From: Pelistega suis
GTDB lineage: Bacteria; Pseudomonadota; Gammaproteobacteria; Burkholderiales; Burkholderiaceae_B
NCBI RefSeq assembly: GCF_013133795.1
Contig: NZ_JABGBN010000006.1
Coordinates: 62,001 to 126,000, forward strand
Direction: 5' to 3'
DNA length: 64,000 nt
The first letter of the stretch is position 1. Each line of letters starts with the position of its first letter. Made by a program: the position numbers and the translations under genes. The notes beneath the pieces were generated by a model. It was given only the letters and a program-made list of their open reading frames with translations. It did no database searches and had not been told where the DNA came from. Positions 36,778 to 46,491 of this stretch are shown piece by piece.

Positions 36778-37101
36778 TTAATTTGAACTAATAGAAGCAC
36801 CAGGTAAATCAATCACAACGACAGGAGAATCTAGTGCGAGTACGGCCTTTTTAGCAAGCTCTTGAGCTTCTTTTGGGTGGTCTTCAAACCAATAATGACC
36901 TAAACCATCGACAACACTCAGAATACGATCAAGCAAAAGTACTTTACCGCTTTGGCGGATAGGCTCGCATTCTAATTCAACCCATTTATCAGCGAACCAT
37001 GCACGAGCAGCCTCTTGTGCTTCATCGCTATTGTTATGAATAAAAAACTCGTAGTCTTTGCGGTCAGATGAATTAAAAATAATGCTAACGTGACTTTGCA
37101 T
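36778..37101 (-). CDS. Conserved-looking protein of unknown function (107 aa)
   Basis: A soluble, acidic 107-residue protein I do not recognise. It has no signal peptide or membrane segment. The middle holds an aromatic/acidic stretch (W-F-A-D-K-W-V-E-L-E-C-E) and a G-L-G-H-Y-W-F-E-D-H-P-K-E-A-Q-E segment. Predicted alternation of strands and helices suggests a small alpha/beta fold. It stands alone between rpmE2 and radC on the same strand, with 160-190 base gaps on both sides. Confidence 0.75.
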   Translation of the reverse strand: MQSHVSIIFNSSDRKDYEFFIHNNSDEAQEAARAWFADKWVELECEPIRQSGKVLLLDRILSVVDGLGHYWFEDHPKEAQELAKKAVLALDSPVVVIDLPGASISSN

Positions 37102-37221
37102 AGAAATTTGCCTATAAGAAAAAATTAAACCTTAGATTTACCACAAAACCATAAAAAAGATTGTCACCTAAATAACAATTGATAGAAAAAATTAAAAATA
37201 TTTAATCGAATAGTACGCTCG

Positions 37222-37262
37222 CTGTTGTTTAAGAGGGGTAGTTTAAACTGTTGTTTAAGAGG
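37222..37262. repeat. Short direct repeat upstream of radC 3' end
   Basis: CTGTTGTTTAAGAGG occurs twice, at 37222-37236 and 37248-37262, a 26-base period, in the gap between radC and the unknown 107-residue gene. Function unknown. Confidence 0.6.
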
Positions 37263-37287
37263 AGGATTTAAAGATAAGTTGGTTTCC

Positions 37288-37965
37288 TTAAAGATGACCC
37301 GCTTCAGCTAAGGAAAGTGCTTTCCCTTTAGCGATAATAAGATGATCCAGTAACTTAATATCTAAAAGGGCAAGTGCTTCTCCTAAGTGTTCAGTTAATT
37401 GGAGATCTGCTACGCTTGGTTCTATAGATCCAGAGGGATGATTATGGGCGAGAATGACATAGGCTGCATGAAATCGTAGAGCAGTACGGACTAATTCTCG
37501 AGGATAGATTTGAGCCTGATCAATCGTGCCTTTGGCAATAGGTTCAGTATGAATGAGTTGAAAAGCCTTATTTAAAAAAAGAGCATAGCAATGTTCGATT
37601 TCTAGATGGCCGAGTTGGTGAATACAATATTGTTTTACAATACTTGATTGATTAAGAATATTGCTTGCACGAAGAGGTTCTTCTAGTGAGCGAACGGATA
37701 GCTCTTTGAGAGCCTGTAATTGCGAAATTTTGGCTTGCCCTAAACCTTTAATATCAAAAAGTTCTTCACTGGAAGCATTGAGTAGGGCACGAATGCCCCC
37801 AAATTGTAGCAAGAGGGAATGGCAAAAGTTGATAACATTATCGCCTTTTGGTCCCGTACCTAGAATAATAGCGAGTAATTCTGGCGTGCTGAGTACTTTG
37901 GGACCGTGTTTTAGTAAACGTTCTCTTGGACGTTCTTGCGGATATTCTATGCGAGAAGTGTTCAT
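37288..37965 (-). CDS. radC: RadC family JAB-domain protein
   Basis: A 225-residue RadC protein with an N-terminal helix-hairpin-helix part (I-K-G-L-G-Q-A-K-I-S-Q-L near residue 75) and a C-terminal JAMM metal-binding site, H-N-H-P-S-G-S-I-E-P-S-V-A-D, near residue 175. Historically named a DNA-repair protein, its actual role is doubtful. It is divergent from fkpB, 52 bases apart. Confidence 0.94.
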   Translation of the reverse strand: MNTSRIEYPQERPRERLLKHGPKVLSTPELLAIILGTGPKGDNVINFCHSLLLQFGGIRALLNASSEELFDIKGLGQAKISQLQALKELSVRSLEEPLRASNILNQSSIVKQYCIHQLGHLEIEHCYALFLNKAFQLIHTEPIAKGTIDQAQIYPRELVRTALRFHAAYVILAHNHPSGSIEPSVADLQLTEHLGEALALLDIKLLDHLIIAKGKALSLAEAGHL

Positions 37966-38017
37966 AATCGTTACAATAGCCTTTTTAAGAAATTAATTTT
38001 ATTTAGCGTGCCTGAAA

Positions 38018-38494
38018 ATGAGCGAAAATAATAGCCCCATGGACAAAAGTGTCCAACCTAATTCATATCTAACTCTCAATTACCGAATCACCTTAAATTC
38101 AGGAGATGGTAAGGGTTCTGTATTTATTGATACATACGATGGTAAGCCGGCGACATTACAAATGGGTATGGGTCAATGGCCTGAATCCCTTGAGAAACCT
38201 TTATTAGGACATTCAGAGGGTGAGACCTTTAGTTATGAGTTATCGGCAGCACAGGCATTTGGTGAGCGTAATCCAGAGTTAATTCAAGCGGTCACTAAAA
38301 AGATGCTTGCTGAAAATGCTGGCGAAGATGCGACGTTTGAAGTCAATGATATGGTGGAGTTTACTGCACCTAATGGCGCTAAATTCTCTGGATTGTTTAA
38401 GGGTTTTCAGGATGATACCGCCTTATTTGATTTTAATCATCCTTTGGCGGGTGTGGATTTAAAAGTAGATGTGACTATCATTGGAGTTCTCTAA
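38018..38494 (+). CDS. fkpB: FKBP-type peptidyl-prolyl isomerase (SlpA/FkpB-like)
   Basis: A 158-residue prolyl isomerase with an FKBP domain interrupted by an IF (insert-in-flap) domain, the SlyD/SlpA plan: [10 protein letters not shown] then F-I-D-T-Y-D-G-K-P and [11 protein letters not shown]. It lacks the His-rich tail of SlyD. Its stop overlaps the ispH start by one base (TAATG), the conserved fkpB-ispH arrangement of proteobacteria, so translation is coupled. Confidence 0.93.
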   Translation: MSENNSPMDKSVQPNSYLTLNYRITLNSGDGKGSVFIDTYDGKPATLQMGMGQWPESLEKPLLGHSEGETFSYELSAAQAFGERNPELIQAVTKKMLAENAGEDATFEVNDMVEFTAPNGAKFSGLFKGFQDDTALFDFNHPLAGVDLKVDVTIIGVL

Positions 38495-39438
38495 TGAGCC
38501 AAGCCGAAATTTTATTAGCCGAACCACGAGGTTTTTGTGCAGGTGTGGACCGTGCGATTGATATTGTAGAGCGTGCATTAGAATTGCATGGTGCGCCGAT
38601 TTATGTACGTCATGAGATTGTGCATAATCGTTTTGTGGTGCAGTCTTTACGCGATAAAGGTGCCGTATTCGTGGCAGAATTAGATGAGGTTCCTAAGGGG
38701 GGGATTGTGGTATTCTCTGCGCATGGCGTCGCCTTATCTGTACGAGAAGAAGCTGAAAAGCGAGGATTAAAAGTCTTTGATGCAACATGTCCATTGGTGA
38801 CTAAAGTGCATGTCGAAGTAAAGAAAATGCATGAAGCCGGTCATGAGATTATTATGATTGGACATAAAGGACATCCTGAGGTGCAAGGGACGTTAGGACA
38901 AGCCAAAGGTCGTATGTATCTTGTTGAGACACCAGAAGATGTAGAAAGTCTTGTTGTTGAAAACCCTGAAAACCTCGCTTACGTCACTCAAACTACCTTA
39001 TCTGTAGATGATGCAGCGATGGTGACTAAAGCCTTACATACACGATTCCCTAATATTGTTGCGCCTAAGAAGAGCGATATTTGTTATGCCACGCAAAATC
39101 GCCAAGACGCTGTAAAAATGGTCGCCCCACAATGTGATGTTTTCTTTGTGGTGGGGAGTGTAAATAGTTCAAATTCAAATCGTTTACGTGAAGTTGCGGA
39201 TCGTTTGGGTTGTCCATCGTATTTAATTGATGATCCAGAGATGATTAATCCATTATGGCTAGAGGGTAAACAATCGATTGGCATCACGGCAGGTGCTTCT
39301 GCTCCTGAGGTATTGGTACAAAATGTTATCAATCGTCTAAAAGAGTTAGGTGCAGTGTCTGTACGTAAAGTGGCAGGAATTGAGGAAGATGTGTCGTTCC
39401 CATTGCCAAGAGAATTGTCGAGAAAAATAGCGAGTTAA
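38494..39438 (+). CDS. ispH: 4-hydroxy-3-methylbut-2-enyl diphosphate reductase
   Basis: Last enzyme of the MEP isoprenoid pathway, giving IPP and DMAPP; 314 residues. The three Fe-S cluster cysteines are Cys14 (R-G-F-C-A-G-V), Cys99 (D-A-T-C-P-L) and Cys197 (D-I-C-Y-A-T). The substrate-binding H-G-V and T-Q-T-T-L-S segments are present. Second gene of the fkpB-ispH unit. No standard terminator follows; hairpin-element cluster 4 starts within 25 bases. Confidence 0.97.
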   Translation: MSQAEILLAEPRGFCAGVDRAIDIVERALELHGAPIYVRHEIVHNRFVVQSLRDKGAVFVAELDEVPKGGIVVFSAHGVALSVREEAEKRGLKVFDATCPLVTKVHVEVKKMHEAGHEIIMIGHKGHPEVQGTLGQAKGRMYLVETPEDVESLVVENPENLAYVTQTTLSVDDAAMVTKALHTRFPNIVAPKKSDICYATQNRQDAVKMVAPQCDVFFVVGSVNSSNSNRLREVADRLGCPSYLIDDPEMINPLWLEGKQSIGITAGASAPEVLVQNVINRLKELGAVSVRKVAGIEEDVSFPLPRELSRKIAS

Positions 39439-39560
39439 TAGGGTATCCTTTGTTTAAGTGCAAGGTTCGCTGCACGTTCCGTGTAGTTGTTAGTGTTACT
39501 CCATCACCATTACCTATTACAGAACTTGTGTATTCGCTCGGACAGCCAATGCTAATAGCC

Positions 39561-39653
39561 AAGGTTTGCTACACATTCCGCGCAGTCGCTCGAACAGAGC
39601 CTCACTACGTTCGCCTAACTCGCTTTGTGCATCGAAACGTCTCCGCAAACCCT
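39561..39653 (-). repeat. GGAG hairpin element, type A
   Basis: On the - strand: outer stem with GTTTGC/GCAAAC, GGAG (39641-39644 on +, as CTCC) opposite GTA (39570-39572, as TAC). The inner stem ACGTTTCG/CGGAATGT has two non-Watson-Crick pairs, both G.U on the GGAG strand. Confidence 0.85.
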
Positions 39654-39690
39654 TGTTGCTTAAGTAAACATTGTACTGCTAATGAGCATT

Positions 39691-39779
39691 AGACCACACG
39701 GAGAGACATTCACTCGCCGCGACATTGGAAACGGCGAAGCACTTTCCGGAGCAAGAGTGAACTGTCTGCAGTGTGGTCT
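39691..39779 (+). repeat. GGAG hairpin element, type B (best copy)
   Basis: Outer stem AGACCACAC/GTGTGGTCT (9 perfect pairs), GGAG (39700-39703) opposite GCA (39768-39770), inner stem AGACATTCACTC/GAGTGAACTGTCT with one bulged base, and a loop with ACATTGGAAACGGCGAAGC and TTCCGGAGCAA. Confidence 0.9.
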
Positions 39780-39866
39780 ATATCAATCACAAGTTCTGCA
39801 GGGAGGACGATATAGAACGAAATGTCTGCAGTATGGTCTGATACTTATGAGCACTATCGCAAGTAC

Positions 39867-40469
39867 TCACGTCAATTGCTTACTCAATAACGACCACGTC
39901 TCAAAAATAGGTAGCCCCATGACACCGCTGTAACTGCCTTCAATTTTCTCAATAAATACCGCAGCCAATCCCTGGATACCATAAGCCCCTGCTTTACCAT
40001 AGGCTTCGCCACTCTCTATATAGCGAGCAATTTCTTTGAGTGAGAGAGTTCGCATAGTGACACGTGTAATAGATACCTGTTGAGCAATCTCTCCTCGATG
40101 TAAGAGAACGACTGCTGTATGAACTTCATGTGTTTTACCTGAAAGTTTTGCAAGAATACGAGTTGCATCCATAGCATCTTGTGGCTTACCAAGTACTTCA
40201 TTCTCTAAAATCACACACGTATCTGCAGAGAGAATGGGACGGATAAGCATCTCTTGTTGAATAAGATATTGCTCTGCTCGTTGTGCCTTTTCAAGTGCTG
40301 TACGTTGCACATAATCTGCGGCAGACTCACCTGCAAATTGAGGCTCATCTTCCCCAGGAGGTGCAGGGACATTGAGAATCTCATGCTCAACCCTGATTTG
40401 TTTTAAAAGCTCATGACGACGAGGGCTAGCAGAGGCTAGATAAATGGTAGGAAGAGGAGATAGACTCAT
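39867..40469 (-). CDS. maf: Maf family nucleoside triphosphate pyrophosphatase
   Basis: A 200-residue house-cleaning pyrophosphatase (dTTP/UTP or 7-methyl-GTP type) with the diagnostic L-A-S-A-S-P-R-R-H-E-L-L at the N-terminus, S-A-D-T-C-V near residue 82 and G-K-P-Q-D centrally. Last gene of the yebC-purD-nadD-rsfS-rlmH-maf run, 16 bases after rlmH. Subtype (YhdE or YceF) is not decided. Its 3' end abuts hairpin-element cluster 4. Confidence 0.94.
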   Translation of the reverse strand: MSLSPLPTIYLASASPRRHELLKQIRVEHEILNVPAPPGEDEPQFAGESAADYVQRTALEKAQRAEQYLIQQEMLIRPILSADTCVILENEVLGKPQDAMDATRILAKLSGKTHEVHTAVVLLHRGEIAQQVSITRVTMRTLSLKEIARYIESGEAYGKAGAYGIQGLAAVFIEKIEGSYSGVMGLPIFETWSLLSKQLT

Positions 40470-40485
40470 AGATTAACCAAGATTC

Positions 40486-40956
40486 TTAAGCACGATGATA
40501 AGGATGATTGACAGTAACACTCCATGCACGATAGAGCTGCTCAACGAGTAAAACACGTACCATGGGATGGGGTAGAGTAAGTGAGGAAAGACGCAGTTTA
40601 GTATCACCTGCATTTTTAATACTTGGATCTAAGCCATCAGGACCACCAATGATGATAGCGACATCTTGTCCACTGAGTTTCCATTTTTCTAAATGTTGAG
40701 CCAGTTGGATGGTGGTCATATCTTTGCCGTGCTCATCTAAGACAATGCGTAAAGCACCACTAGGAATAGCAGCTTCAATACGTTTTGCCTCGGCTTGCAT
40801 CATTTGTGCGGCTGTTTTACCACTGGTACGTGGTTCAGGTTTAACCTCTTTGAGCTCAATAGCACAGTCTGCAGGCATGCGTTTGGCATAGTCTTCCCAT
40901 GCCGTTTCGACCCATTGAGGCATACGGTTACCGACAGCAATCACATAAAGTTTCAT
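40486..40956 (-). CDS. rlmH: 23S rRNA (pseudouridine1915-N3)-methyltransferase RlmH
   Basis: A 156-residue SPOUT methyltransferase that modifies pseudouridine 1915 in helix 69 of 23S rRNA. The SAM knot segment [10 protein letters not shown] and the C-terminal [15 protein letters not shown] are diagnostic (the family usually has G-H-P-Y-H). It follows rsfS by 6 bases; this order is conserved in bacteria. Confidence 0.96.
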   Translation of the reverse strand: MKLYVIAVGNRMPQWVETAWEDYAKRMPADCAIELKEVKPEPRTSGKTAAQMMQAEAKRIEAAIPSGALRIVLDEHGKDMTTIQLAQHLEKWKLSGQDVAIIIGGPDGLDPSIKNAGDTKLRLSSLTLPHPMVRVLLVEQLYRAWSVTVNHPYHRA

Positions 40957-40962
40957 AGGCGA

Positions 40963-41367
40963 TTATTCGTCATCAAACTCATCAAAAGCATAGTTTGCTT
41001 GCATGACGGGCTGTGTCGATTGTGGAAGTAATTTGAGACGGACAGGTTTGCCACCCCAAATAGACTCTAAGTCATAGTAAGCACGGATAGCGGGTTGCAT
41101 ACAATGAATCACAATATCACCAATATCTAAGAGTACCCATTCACCGCTATCTTCGCCCTCTAAAGCGACAATTTCAATATCATGGGCACGCACAGCATCA
41201 ATGACGCTACGTGCAAGTGCACGTGTTTGGCGATTCGATGTCCCACTGGCAATAATGACACGTTCAAATAGGCCAGTTAAATGCGTGGTATTAAACACTT
41301 TAATGTCTTGTGCCTTGACATCTTCTAAAGCATCAACCACTAAACGTTGTAGTTTTTGAATATTCAT
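40963..41367 (-). CDS. rsfS: Ribosomal silencing factor RsfS
   Basis: A 134-residue protein that binds L14 and blocks 30S-50S joining in starved cells. The segments V-D-A-L-E-D-V-K-A-Q-D-I, I-I-A-S-G-T-S-N-R-Q and S-G-E-W-V-L-L-D-I-G-D-I-V-I-H are the family signature. Located between nadD and rlmH as in most proteobacteria. The C-terminus has an extra acidic tail (Y-A-F-D-E-F-D-D-E). Confidence 0.95.
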   Translation of the reverse strand: MNIQKLQRLVVDALEDVKAQDIKVFNTTHLTGLFERVIIASGTSNRQTRALARSVIDAVRAHDIEIVALEGEDSGEWVLLDIGDIVIHCMQPAIRAYYDLESIWGGKPVRLKLLPQSTQPVMQANYAFDEFDDE

Positions 41368-41397
41368 AGTTTTAAATTAATCGCCTCATTCAGGGAA

Positions 41398-42003
41398 TTA
41401 GGCTTTATATAAGTTATTTTTTTTGATGTAATGGAGTACATCAGGGTGGATAAAAGTTTCTACCGATTCACCGCGCATAAGTTTGTCGCGGATATGGGTG
41501 GAGGATAAGTCAATCTCATCAAAATGTAAAAAAATCAATGACTGGTGATTTTTGGCTAACGTATCTAGCAATTCTTGAGGAGGATTCACTTCATAATGTG
41601 GGCGTTTGACGACCACCAGCTGCACATAGTGAAGAATCGCTTGCCATTCTTTCCATGTACAAAAATTATTTAATTGGTCACTTCCCATTAACCAATAATA
41701 GTCCGCATTAGTAGGGAGATTTTTGACTGTATCAATCGTATAACTTGGGCCCGTACGTTCAATTTCAATGGGATTTATTTTTAGTTGAGATGCTCCTTGT
41801 ATGGCAAGCTGTAACATAGCAAGACGGTGTTCTGCACTTACAGAGACCGTTTTTTGCCAAGGTTGCCCTGCCGGAATCAGTTGCACCTCATCTAATGCTA
41901 ATTGCGATAAAGCAGTGAGGGCTAAACGTAAATGCGCATTATGGAAAGGATTAAAACTTCCCCCTAGTAGACCGATTTTACGTTTAGCTAATGATTTCAC
42001 CAT
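41398..42003 (-). CDS. nadD: Nicotinate-nucleotide adenylyltransferase NadD
   Basis: NAD biosynthesis enzyme: NaMN + ATP to deamido-NAD. The nucleotidyltransferase motif G-G-S-F-N-P-F-H-N-A-H is near the N-terminus and S-S-T-H-I-R near the C-terminus. I start it at ATG 42003, which overlaps the purD stop by one base (TAATG), giving 201 residues; an upstream in-frame ATG at 42030 lies inside purD. Together with pncB it would convert nicotinate to deamido-NAD. Confidence 0.95.
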   Translation of the reverse strand: MVKSLAKRKIGLLGGSFNPFHNAHLRLALTALSQLALDEVQLIPAGQPWQKTVSVSAEHRLAMLQLAIQGASQLKINPIEIERTGPSYTIDTVKNLPTNADYYWLMGSDQLNNFCTWKEWQAILHYVQLVVVKRPHYEVNPPQELLDTLAKNHQSLIFLHFDEIDLSSTHIRDKLMRGESVETFIHPDVLHYIKKNNLYKA

Positions 42004-43289
42004 TAGCCTTGAGCCTTTAAAGCACGCCAAGCGATATCTTTACGGAACTGGACACCATCAAAATGGATACGTGCCACCGTTTCATAGGCTGTCTGACGAG
42101 CTTGTGCAACGGTATCACCAATTGCGGTAACACAAAGCACACGACCTCCACTGGTGAGTAGCGTGTCGCCTTCTAGCTTAGTGCCAGCATGGAAAGTGAC
42201 GCAATCCGCACCAGCAGCAGGAATGCCAGTAATGACATCACCAGTACGAGGTGAGGCAGGGTAGTTATATGCCGCCATGACGACACCTAGCGTCGTACGA
42301 GGATCCCAGTCGATGTGAGCTTTATCCAATTGACCCGCAATTGCCTTTTCAACGACTTCAGCAAAATCATTACGGATACGCATCATGATAGGTTGTGTTT
42401 CTGGGTCACCCATACGACAGTTAAACTCTAAGACCTTAATCGGGCGTGTTGCATCGTCACCGTCATCAATCATTAAGCCAGCATAGAGAAAGCCAGTAAA
42501 CTCAATACCATCAGCCGCCATCCCTTGGACAGTAGGGTAAATGACCTCTTTCATAATGCGATCATGTAAAACATTACTCACGATAGGTGCAGGCGAGTAA
42601 GCACCCATGCCACCTGTATTAGGACCTTGGTCATTGTCTAACTGACGTTTATGGTCTTGACTACTGGCTAAAGGTAAGACATTTTTACCATCTACCATGA
42701 CGATGAAACTCGCTTCTTCACCTTTTAAGAAACCTTCGATAACGACACGAGCACCAGCAGAGCCTAGCTTACCATCACCTAACATATCATCAATGGCTTG
42801 GTGAGCTTGCTCTATGGTTTCTGCAACGACGACACCTTTACCTGCAGCTAAACCGTCAGCCTTGATAACGATAGGAGCGCCTTGTTCATCAATATATTGA
42901 TGTGCGGCTTTTGCCTCTGTGAATGTTGCGTAAGCTGCTGTTGGAATGCCATGCCGTACCATAAAGGCTTTAGCAAAGTCTTTAGAGCTTTCTAGTTGAG
43001 CAGCTGCTTTTGTTGGGCCAAAGATAGCTAAGCCATGTGTACGGAAAGTATCCACAATACCGTCAGCTAAAGGCGCTTCAGGACCAACTACTGTAAAAGC
43101 AATCTGATTTTCTTTGACAAATTGTACAAGGTCTTCCTTTTTGGTGATAGGAAGATTTTTTAAGGAGGGCGTTAATGCTGTTCCTCCATTACCTGGAGCG
43201 ACAAATACCTCAGTCACACGAGGAGATTGTGCTAAACGCCAAGCAATCGCATGTTCACGACCACCGCTACCGACAACAAGAACTTTCAT
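42003..43289 (-). CDS. purD: Phosphoribosylamine--glycine ligase PurD
   Basis: ATP-grasp ligase of purine synthesis (GAR synthetase), 428 residues. The N-terminus [13 protein letters not shown] is diagnostic. The ATP-grasp region [14 protein letters not shown] and the metal-binding [12 protein letters not shown] follow. It is 9 bases from yebC and overlaps nadD, so it is in the middle of an operon. purH, another purine gene, is 18 kb away. Confidence 0.97.
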   Translation of the reverse strand: MKVLVVGSGGREHAIAWRLAQSPRVTEVFVAPGNGGTALTPSLKNLPITKKEDLVQFVKENQIAFTVVGPEAPLADGIVDTFRTHGLAIFGPTKAAAQLESSKDFAKAFMVRHGIPTAAYATFTEAKAAHQYIDEQGAPIVIKADGLAAGKGVVVAETIEQAHQAIDDMLGDGKLGSAGARVVIEGFLKGEEASFIVMVDGKNVLPLASSQDHKRQLDNDQGPNTGGMGAYSPAPIVSNVLHDRIMKEVIYPTVQGMAADGIEFTGFLYAGLMIDDGDDATRPIKVLEFNCRMGDPETQPIMMRIRNDFAEVVEKAIAGQLDKAHIDWDPRTTLGVVMAAYNYPASPRTGDVITGIPAAGADCVTFHAGTKLEGDTLLTSGGRVLCVTAIGDTVAQARQTAYETVARIHFDGVQFRKDIAWRALKAQG

Positions 43290-43298
43290 GGTTTATCC

Positions 43299-44030
43299 TT
43301 ATTCAGATTCATCAAATACCGCTGTGGTATGTACTTCTTGAACATCATCTAAGCCTTCGAGCATATCGAGGATTTTACGCATTTTAATGGCGTCATCTCC
43401 TTCTAGAGCCGTTTCGTTAAGCGGTTTCATGATGATCGCTTCTACTTCTGGGACTAAACCTGCTGCATGGAGTGCATCTTTGACTTGCGTATAATCGCTA
43501 GGCGCACTGATGACTTCAATCACACCTTCTTCGTCGGTAACAATATCCTCAGCGCCTGCTTCTAAGGCAACTTCCATAATTTTGTCTTCATCGCTACCAG
43601 GTGCGTAGATGAACTGACCACAATGTTTAAACATAAAGGCAACAGAGCCATCTTGACCAAGATTACCACCAAATTTACTCAGTGCATGACGGACATCAGA
43701 AACGGTGCGAGTGCGATTGTCTGTCATGCAATCAATAATCACAGCAGCACCAGCAGGACCATAACCCTCATAGCGGATGCTTTCGTAGTTTTCGCCGTCA
43801 GCACCACCAGCACCACGTTGGATAGCACGCATGATATTGTCTTTTGGCATATTTGCCGCCATGGCTTTATCCCAAGCTAGGCGTAAAGCAGGGTTGGCAT
43901 TGACATCACCGCCACCAGCGCGTGCAGCGACTTGAATTTCACGAATAATTTTTGTCCAAAGCTTACCGCGTTTTGCGTCTTGGCGACCTTTACGGTGCTG
44001 AATATTTGCCCATTTACTGTGACCAGCCAT
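43299..44030 (-). CDS. yebC: YebC/PmpR family DNA-binding/translation factor
   Basis: A 243-residue protein with the canonical start [15 protein letters not shown] and [15 protein letters not shown]. YebC/TACO1 family members are described as transcription regulators (PmpR) and, more recently, as factors helping ribosomes through proline stretches. First gene of the purD-nadD operon. The leader just upstream (44061-44082 on +) can form a 9-bp hairpin. Confidence 0.95.
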   Translation of the reverse strand: MAGHSKWANIQHRKGRQDAKRGKLWTKIIREIQVAARAGGGDVNANPALRLAWDKAMAANMPKDNIMRAIQRGAGGADGENYESIRYEGYGPAGAAVIIDCMTDNRTRTVSDVRHALSKFGGNLGQDGSVAFMFKHCGQFIYAPGSDEDKIMEVALEAGAEDIVTDEEGVIEVISAPSDYTQVKDALHAAGLVPEVEAIIMKPLNETALEGDDAIKMRKILDMLEGLDDVQEVHTTAVFDESE

Positions 44031-44251
44031 TTGATATTTCTCTTATAAATAACGGAAATAGGGCTGTCTAAGCAGACAACCCTTGATAAATTAAAGACTA
44101 AACCTTGATTTTAACAATTCTTGAAACGTCTTTTTATAAAAAGCCAATATATAATTGACAAAAATACAATATCAGTTGGCTGATTAGCGTATGATGTTGT
44201 AAAAAATTGATTAGATTGCATTGTCATCCCATTATTTTAAGGAATTTATCC

Positions 44252-45739
44252 ATGGCAAATCCCATCCTTTTAGCAAAAAATGCTGAACAAGATGTTTATC
44301 TTTTACCCAAATATGCTAACCGTCATGGTTGTATTACTGGGGCGACAGGTACAGGGAAAACAGTCACTTTGCAAGGTCTTGCACAGTCCTTTTCTCAATT
44401 AGGTGTGCCTGTTTTTATGGCAGACATCAAAGGGGATTTGACAGGAATTTCTCAAGCAGGTCAAACGAGTCCTAAGTTTGAAGAGCGTTTACAAAAATAC
44501 AATCTACCCATGCCTCAATTTGCCGGCTGCCCGACAGTATTATGGGATGTATTTGGCGAGCAAGGTCACCCAGTACGATCAACCATTAGCGATATGGGGC
44601 CTTTGCTTTTATCACGCGTATTAGGGCTGAATGATACACAAACCGGTATTCTCAATATCGTTTTTAAATTGGCTGATGATGAAGGGCAATTAATTTTAGA
44701 CTTAAAAGACCTTCGTGCAATGTTGCAACATGTGAGTGAGCGCTCAGCCGAGTTACGTCAAACCTATGGCAATATTTCTGCAGCATCTGTAGGCGCTATC
44801 CAACGGGCATTGCTAGAGATTGAAAACCAAGGAGCTAATCTCTTTTTTGGTGAACCCATGTTAGATATCTTTGATTTGATGCGTGTCGATAGCAATGGTC
44901 AAGGGTATATCAATATTCTAGCGGCGGATCGTTTAATGCAAGCCCCGAAACTTTACTCGACATTCTTGCTATGGTTGTTAGCTGAATTGTACGAATCCTT
45001 GCCTGAGGTGGGAGACTTAGAAAAACCTAAATTTGTGTTCTTCTTTGATGAAGCGCATTTACTCTTTAATGATGCACCTAAGGTATTGGTAGAGCGAATT
45101 GAGCAAATTGTGCGCTTAATCCGTTCTAAAGGAGTGGGCGTGTATTTCGTTACACAGAATCCATTGGATATTCCGGATACTGTTTTAGGTCAATTAGGTA
45201 ATCGTGTTCAACATGCTTTACGTGCTTTTACGCCGCGCGATTTAAAAGCCGTGAAGACAGCCGCAGAAACTATGCGCGAAAACCCGAAACTTAATGCAGT
45301 AGAAGCGATTACAGAGCTTGGTGTAGGTGAAGCATTAATTTCTTGTTTGGATGAAAAAGGGATTCCTTCTATTACTCAGCGTGCGTGGGTGATGCCACCA
45401 GCGAGTCGCATTGGACCTGCGACAGAGAATGAGCGTCAAGCTATTCGGAATGCGTCTATGTTTACAGGTAAATACGACCGTGTATTAGATCGTGAATCAG
45501 CTTATGAGGTTTTACAAAAACGCGCGGAGCAAATGGCATCAGCACAATCGACTAAAAATGAAGAGAGTGATGGTGGTGGTATTTTAGGTTCTGTCAAAGA
45601 TTTAATGCTAGGCAGCACAGGACCTCGAGGCGGTAAACGAGATGGTATTGTGCAACAAGTAGTTAAGAGTCAAGTACGTAGCGTGACGCGCCAATTAATC
45701 CGAGGAGTGCTCGGCTCATTAATTGGTGGTCGTAAGTAA
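44252..45739 (+). CDS. HerA-like ATPase, DUF853 family
   Basis: A 495-residue P-loop ATPase of the DUF853 (YjgR-like) family, related to HerA/FtsK translocases. Walker A G-A-T-G-T-G-K-T is near residue 33 and Walker [13 protein letters not shown] near 260; an arginine finger-like [10 protein letters not shown] segment follows. The start is ATG 44252 with AAGGA 9 bases upstream; a longer frame begins at 44207. A Gly/Lys-rich linker precedes the C-terminus. Biological role is unknown. Confidence 0.93.
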   Translation: MANPILLAKNAEQDVYLLPKYANRHGCITGATGTGKTVTLQGLAQSFSQLGVPVFMADIKGDLTGISQAGQTSPKFEERLQKYNLPMPQFAGCPTVLWDVFGEQGHPVRSTISDMGPLLLSRVLGLNDTQTGILNIVFKLADDEGQLILDLKDLRAMLQHVSERSAELRQTYGNISAASVGAIQRALLEIENQGANLFFGEPMLDIFDLMRVDSNGQGYINILAADRLMQAPKLYSTFLLWLLAELYESLPEVGDLEKPKFVFFFDEAHLLFNDAPKVLVERIEQIVRLIRSKGVGVYFVTQNPLDIPDTVLGQLGNRVQHALRAFTPRDLKAVKTAAETMRENPKLNAVEAITELGVGEALISCLDEKGIPSITQRAWVMPPASRIGPATENERQAIRNASMFTGKYDRVLDRESAYEVLQKRAEQMASAQSTKNEESDGGGILGSVKDLMLGSTGPRGGKRDGIVQQVVKSQVRSVTRQLIRGVLGSLIGGRK

Positions 45740-45863
45740 ATAGACCTAATCAATCGAATAATTGAAAAGACCCTGATCTAATATTGATGATATCGATGTT
45801 TGATGAGGGTTTTATGATGATGGGATACTTTTCCTCAGGCTTGTTTGAGATAACTTGCTAAGA

Positions 45864-46373
45864 TTAAGGTTTTTTAGTGCATTGCACAACCATTTTTAAA
45901 TGATTGATTTCCTCAGGATTCAGGTTGTTGAGCATACGCATCGTAAATTGTTTAAATAGCTCAAATTCCTCTTTGTTAAATCCATCTAATGCTTTATTTA
46001 AGACGGTAGCTACCGTAGGCATGAGCTTTTTCGTTACCTGATTTCCCTTGTCGGTGAGCTTGAGATTAATGACTCGACGATCTGTTTCGCAACGAATGCG
46101 ATTAATAAAGCCTTTTTTTTCTAAACGATCTAACATGCGAGTCATTGCCCCCGTATCTGTATTCATTATACGAGCGATTTCCGCAGGTGTTTCAGCTTGT
46201 TTTAAATCTAAAATCACGAGAGGGCGCCACTGTGCTGCCGTTAAGTCAAACTCTTTCATGCTTTCTTCGACTTGAGCCATACAGCTTTCATTCAGTAGCT
46301 TTAAAAGATAGCCCAAGTTATTTAGAGGGTTTTCAAGCTCTTCGGGGCGTTCTTGATAATGATAAAAAGGCAT
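45864..46373 (-). CDS. MarR family transcriptional regulator
   Basis: A 169-residue winged-helix repressor. The recognition region (T-A-A-Q-W-R-P-L-V then T-P-A-E-I-A-R-I-M-N-T-D-T-G-A-M-T-R-M-L-D-R-L-E-K-K-G-F) and the wing D-R-R-V-I-N-L are typical. It is divergent from the quinone oxidoreductase gene; a perfect palindrome lies between the two, so it probably controls both in response to quinones or phenolic compounds. Confidence 0.93.
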   Translation of the reverse strand: MPFYHYQERPEELENPLNNLGYLLKLLNESCMAQVEESMKEFDLTAAQWRPLVILDLKQAETPAEIARIMNTDTGAMTRMLDRLEKKGFINRIRCETDRRVINLKLTDKGNQVTKKLMPTVATVLNKALDGFNKEEFELFKQFTMRMLNNLNPEEINHLKMVVQCTKKP

Positions 46374-46410
46374 AGTTTTATAGTAGGCTTATGGGTTCAT
46401 TGTGAATGTC

Positions 46411-46426
46411 TACTGCCTAGGCAGTA
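46411..46426. promoter_or_regulatory. Palindromic operator between marR and qor
   Basis: TACTGCCTAGGCAGTA, a perfect 16-bp palindrome, 38 bases from the marR start and 66 from the qor start. Size and position fit a MarR dimer site controlling both directions. Confidence 0.75.
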
Positions 46427-46491
46427 TCTGTTATGCTTATTGTAGCGAAATTTTGATAAACTCACTATATCTATTTTTTTAAGGAATTGGC

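Larger units (their letters stand above)
39439..39866. repeat. Hairpin-element cluster 4 (ispH to maf)
   Basis: A 428-bp gap between convergent genes. In order: the 59-bp C-right/A-right cassette on - (39462-39520) with part of a C loop (to 39546); complete A on - (39561-39653); complete B on + (39691-39779); then two right arms in tandem (C-like at 39785-39806 and B-like up to 39838). Read on the other strand, the order B, A, C-right/A-right resembles clusters 2 and 5. Confidence 0.85.

Noticed and set aside
42004-42030. Extended nadD start
   Set aside because: It lies inside purD; the ATG overlapping the purD stop fits the conserved N-terminus.
45761-45816. Terminator between the HerA-like gene and marR
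   Set aside because: Only a five-base GC core (ACCCT/AGGGT) with a large loop is present; too weak to list.
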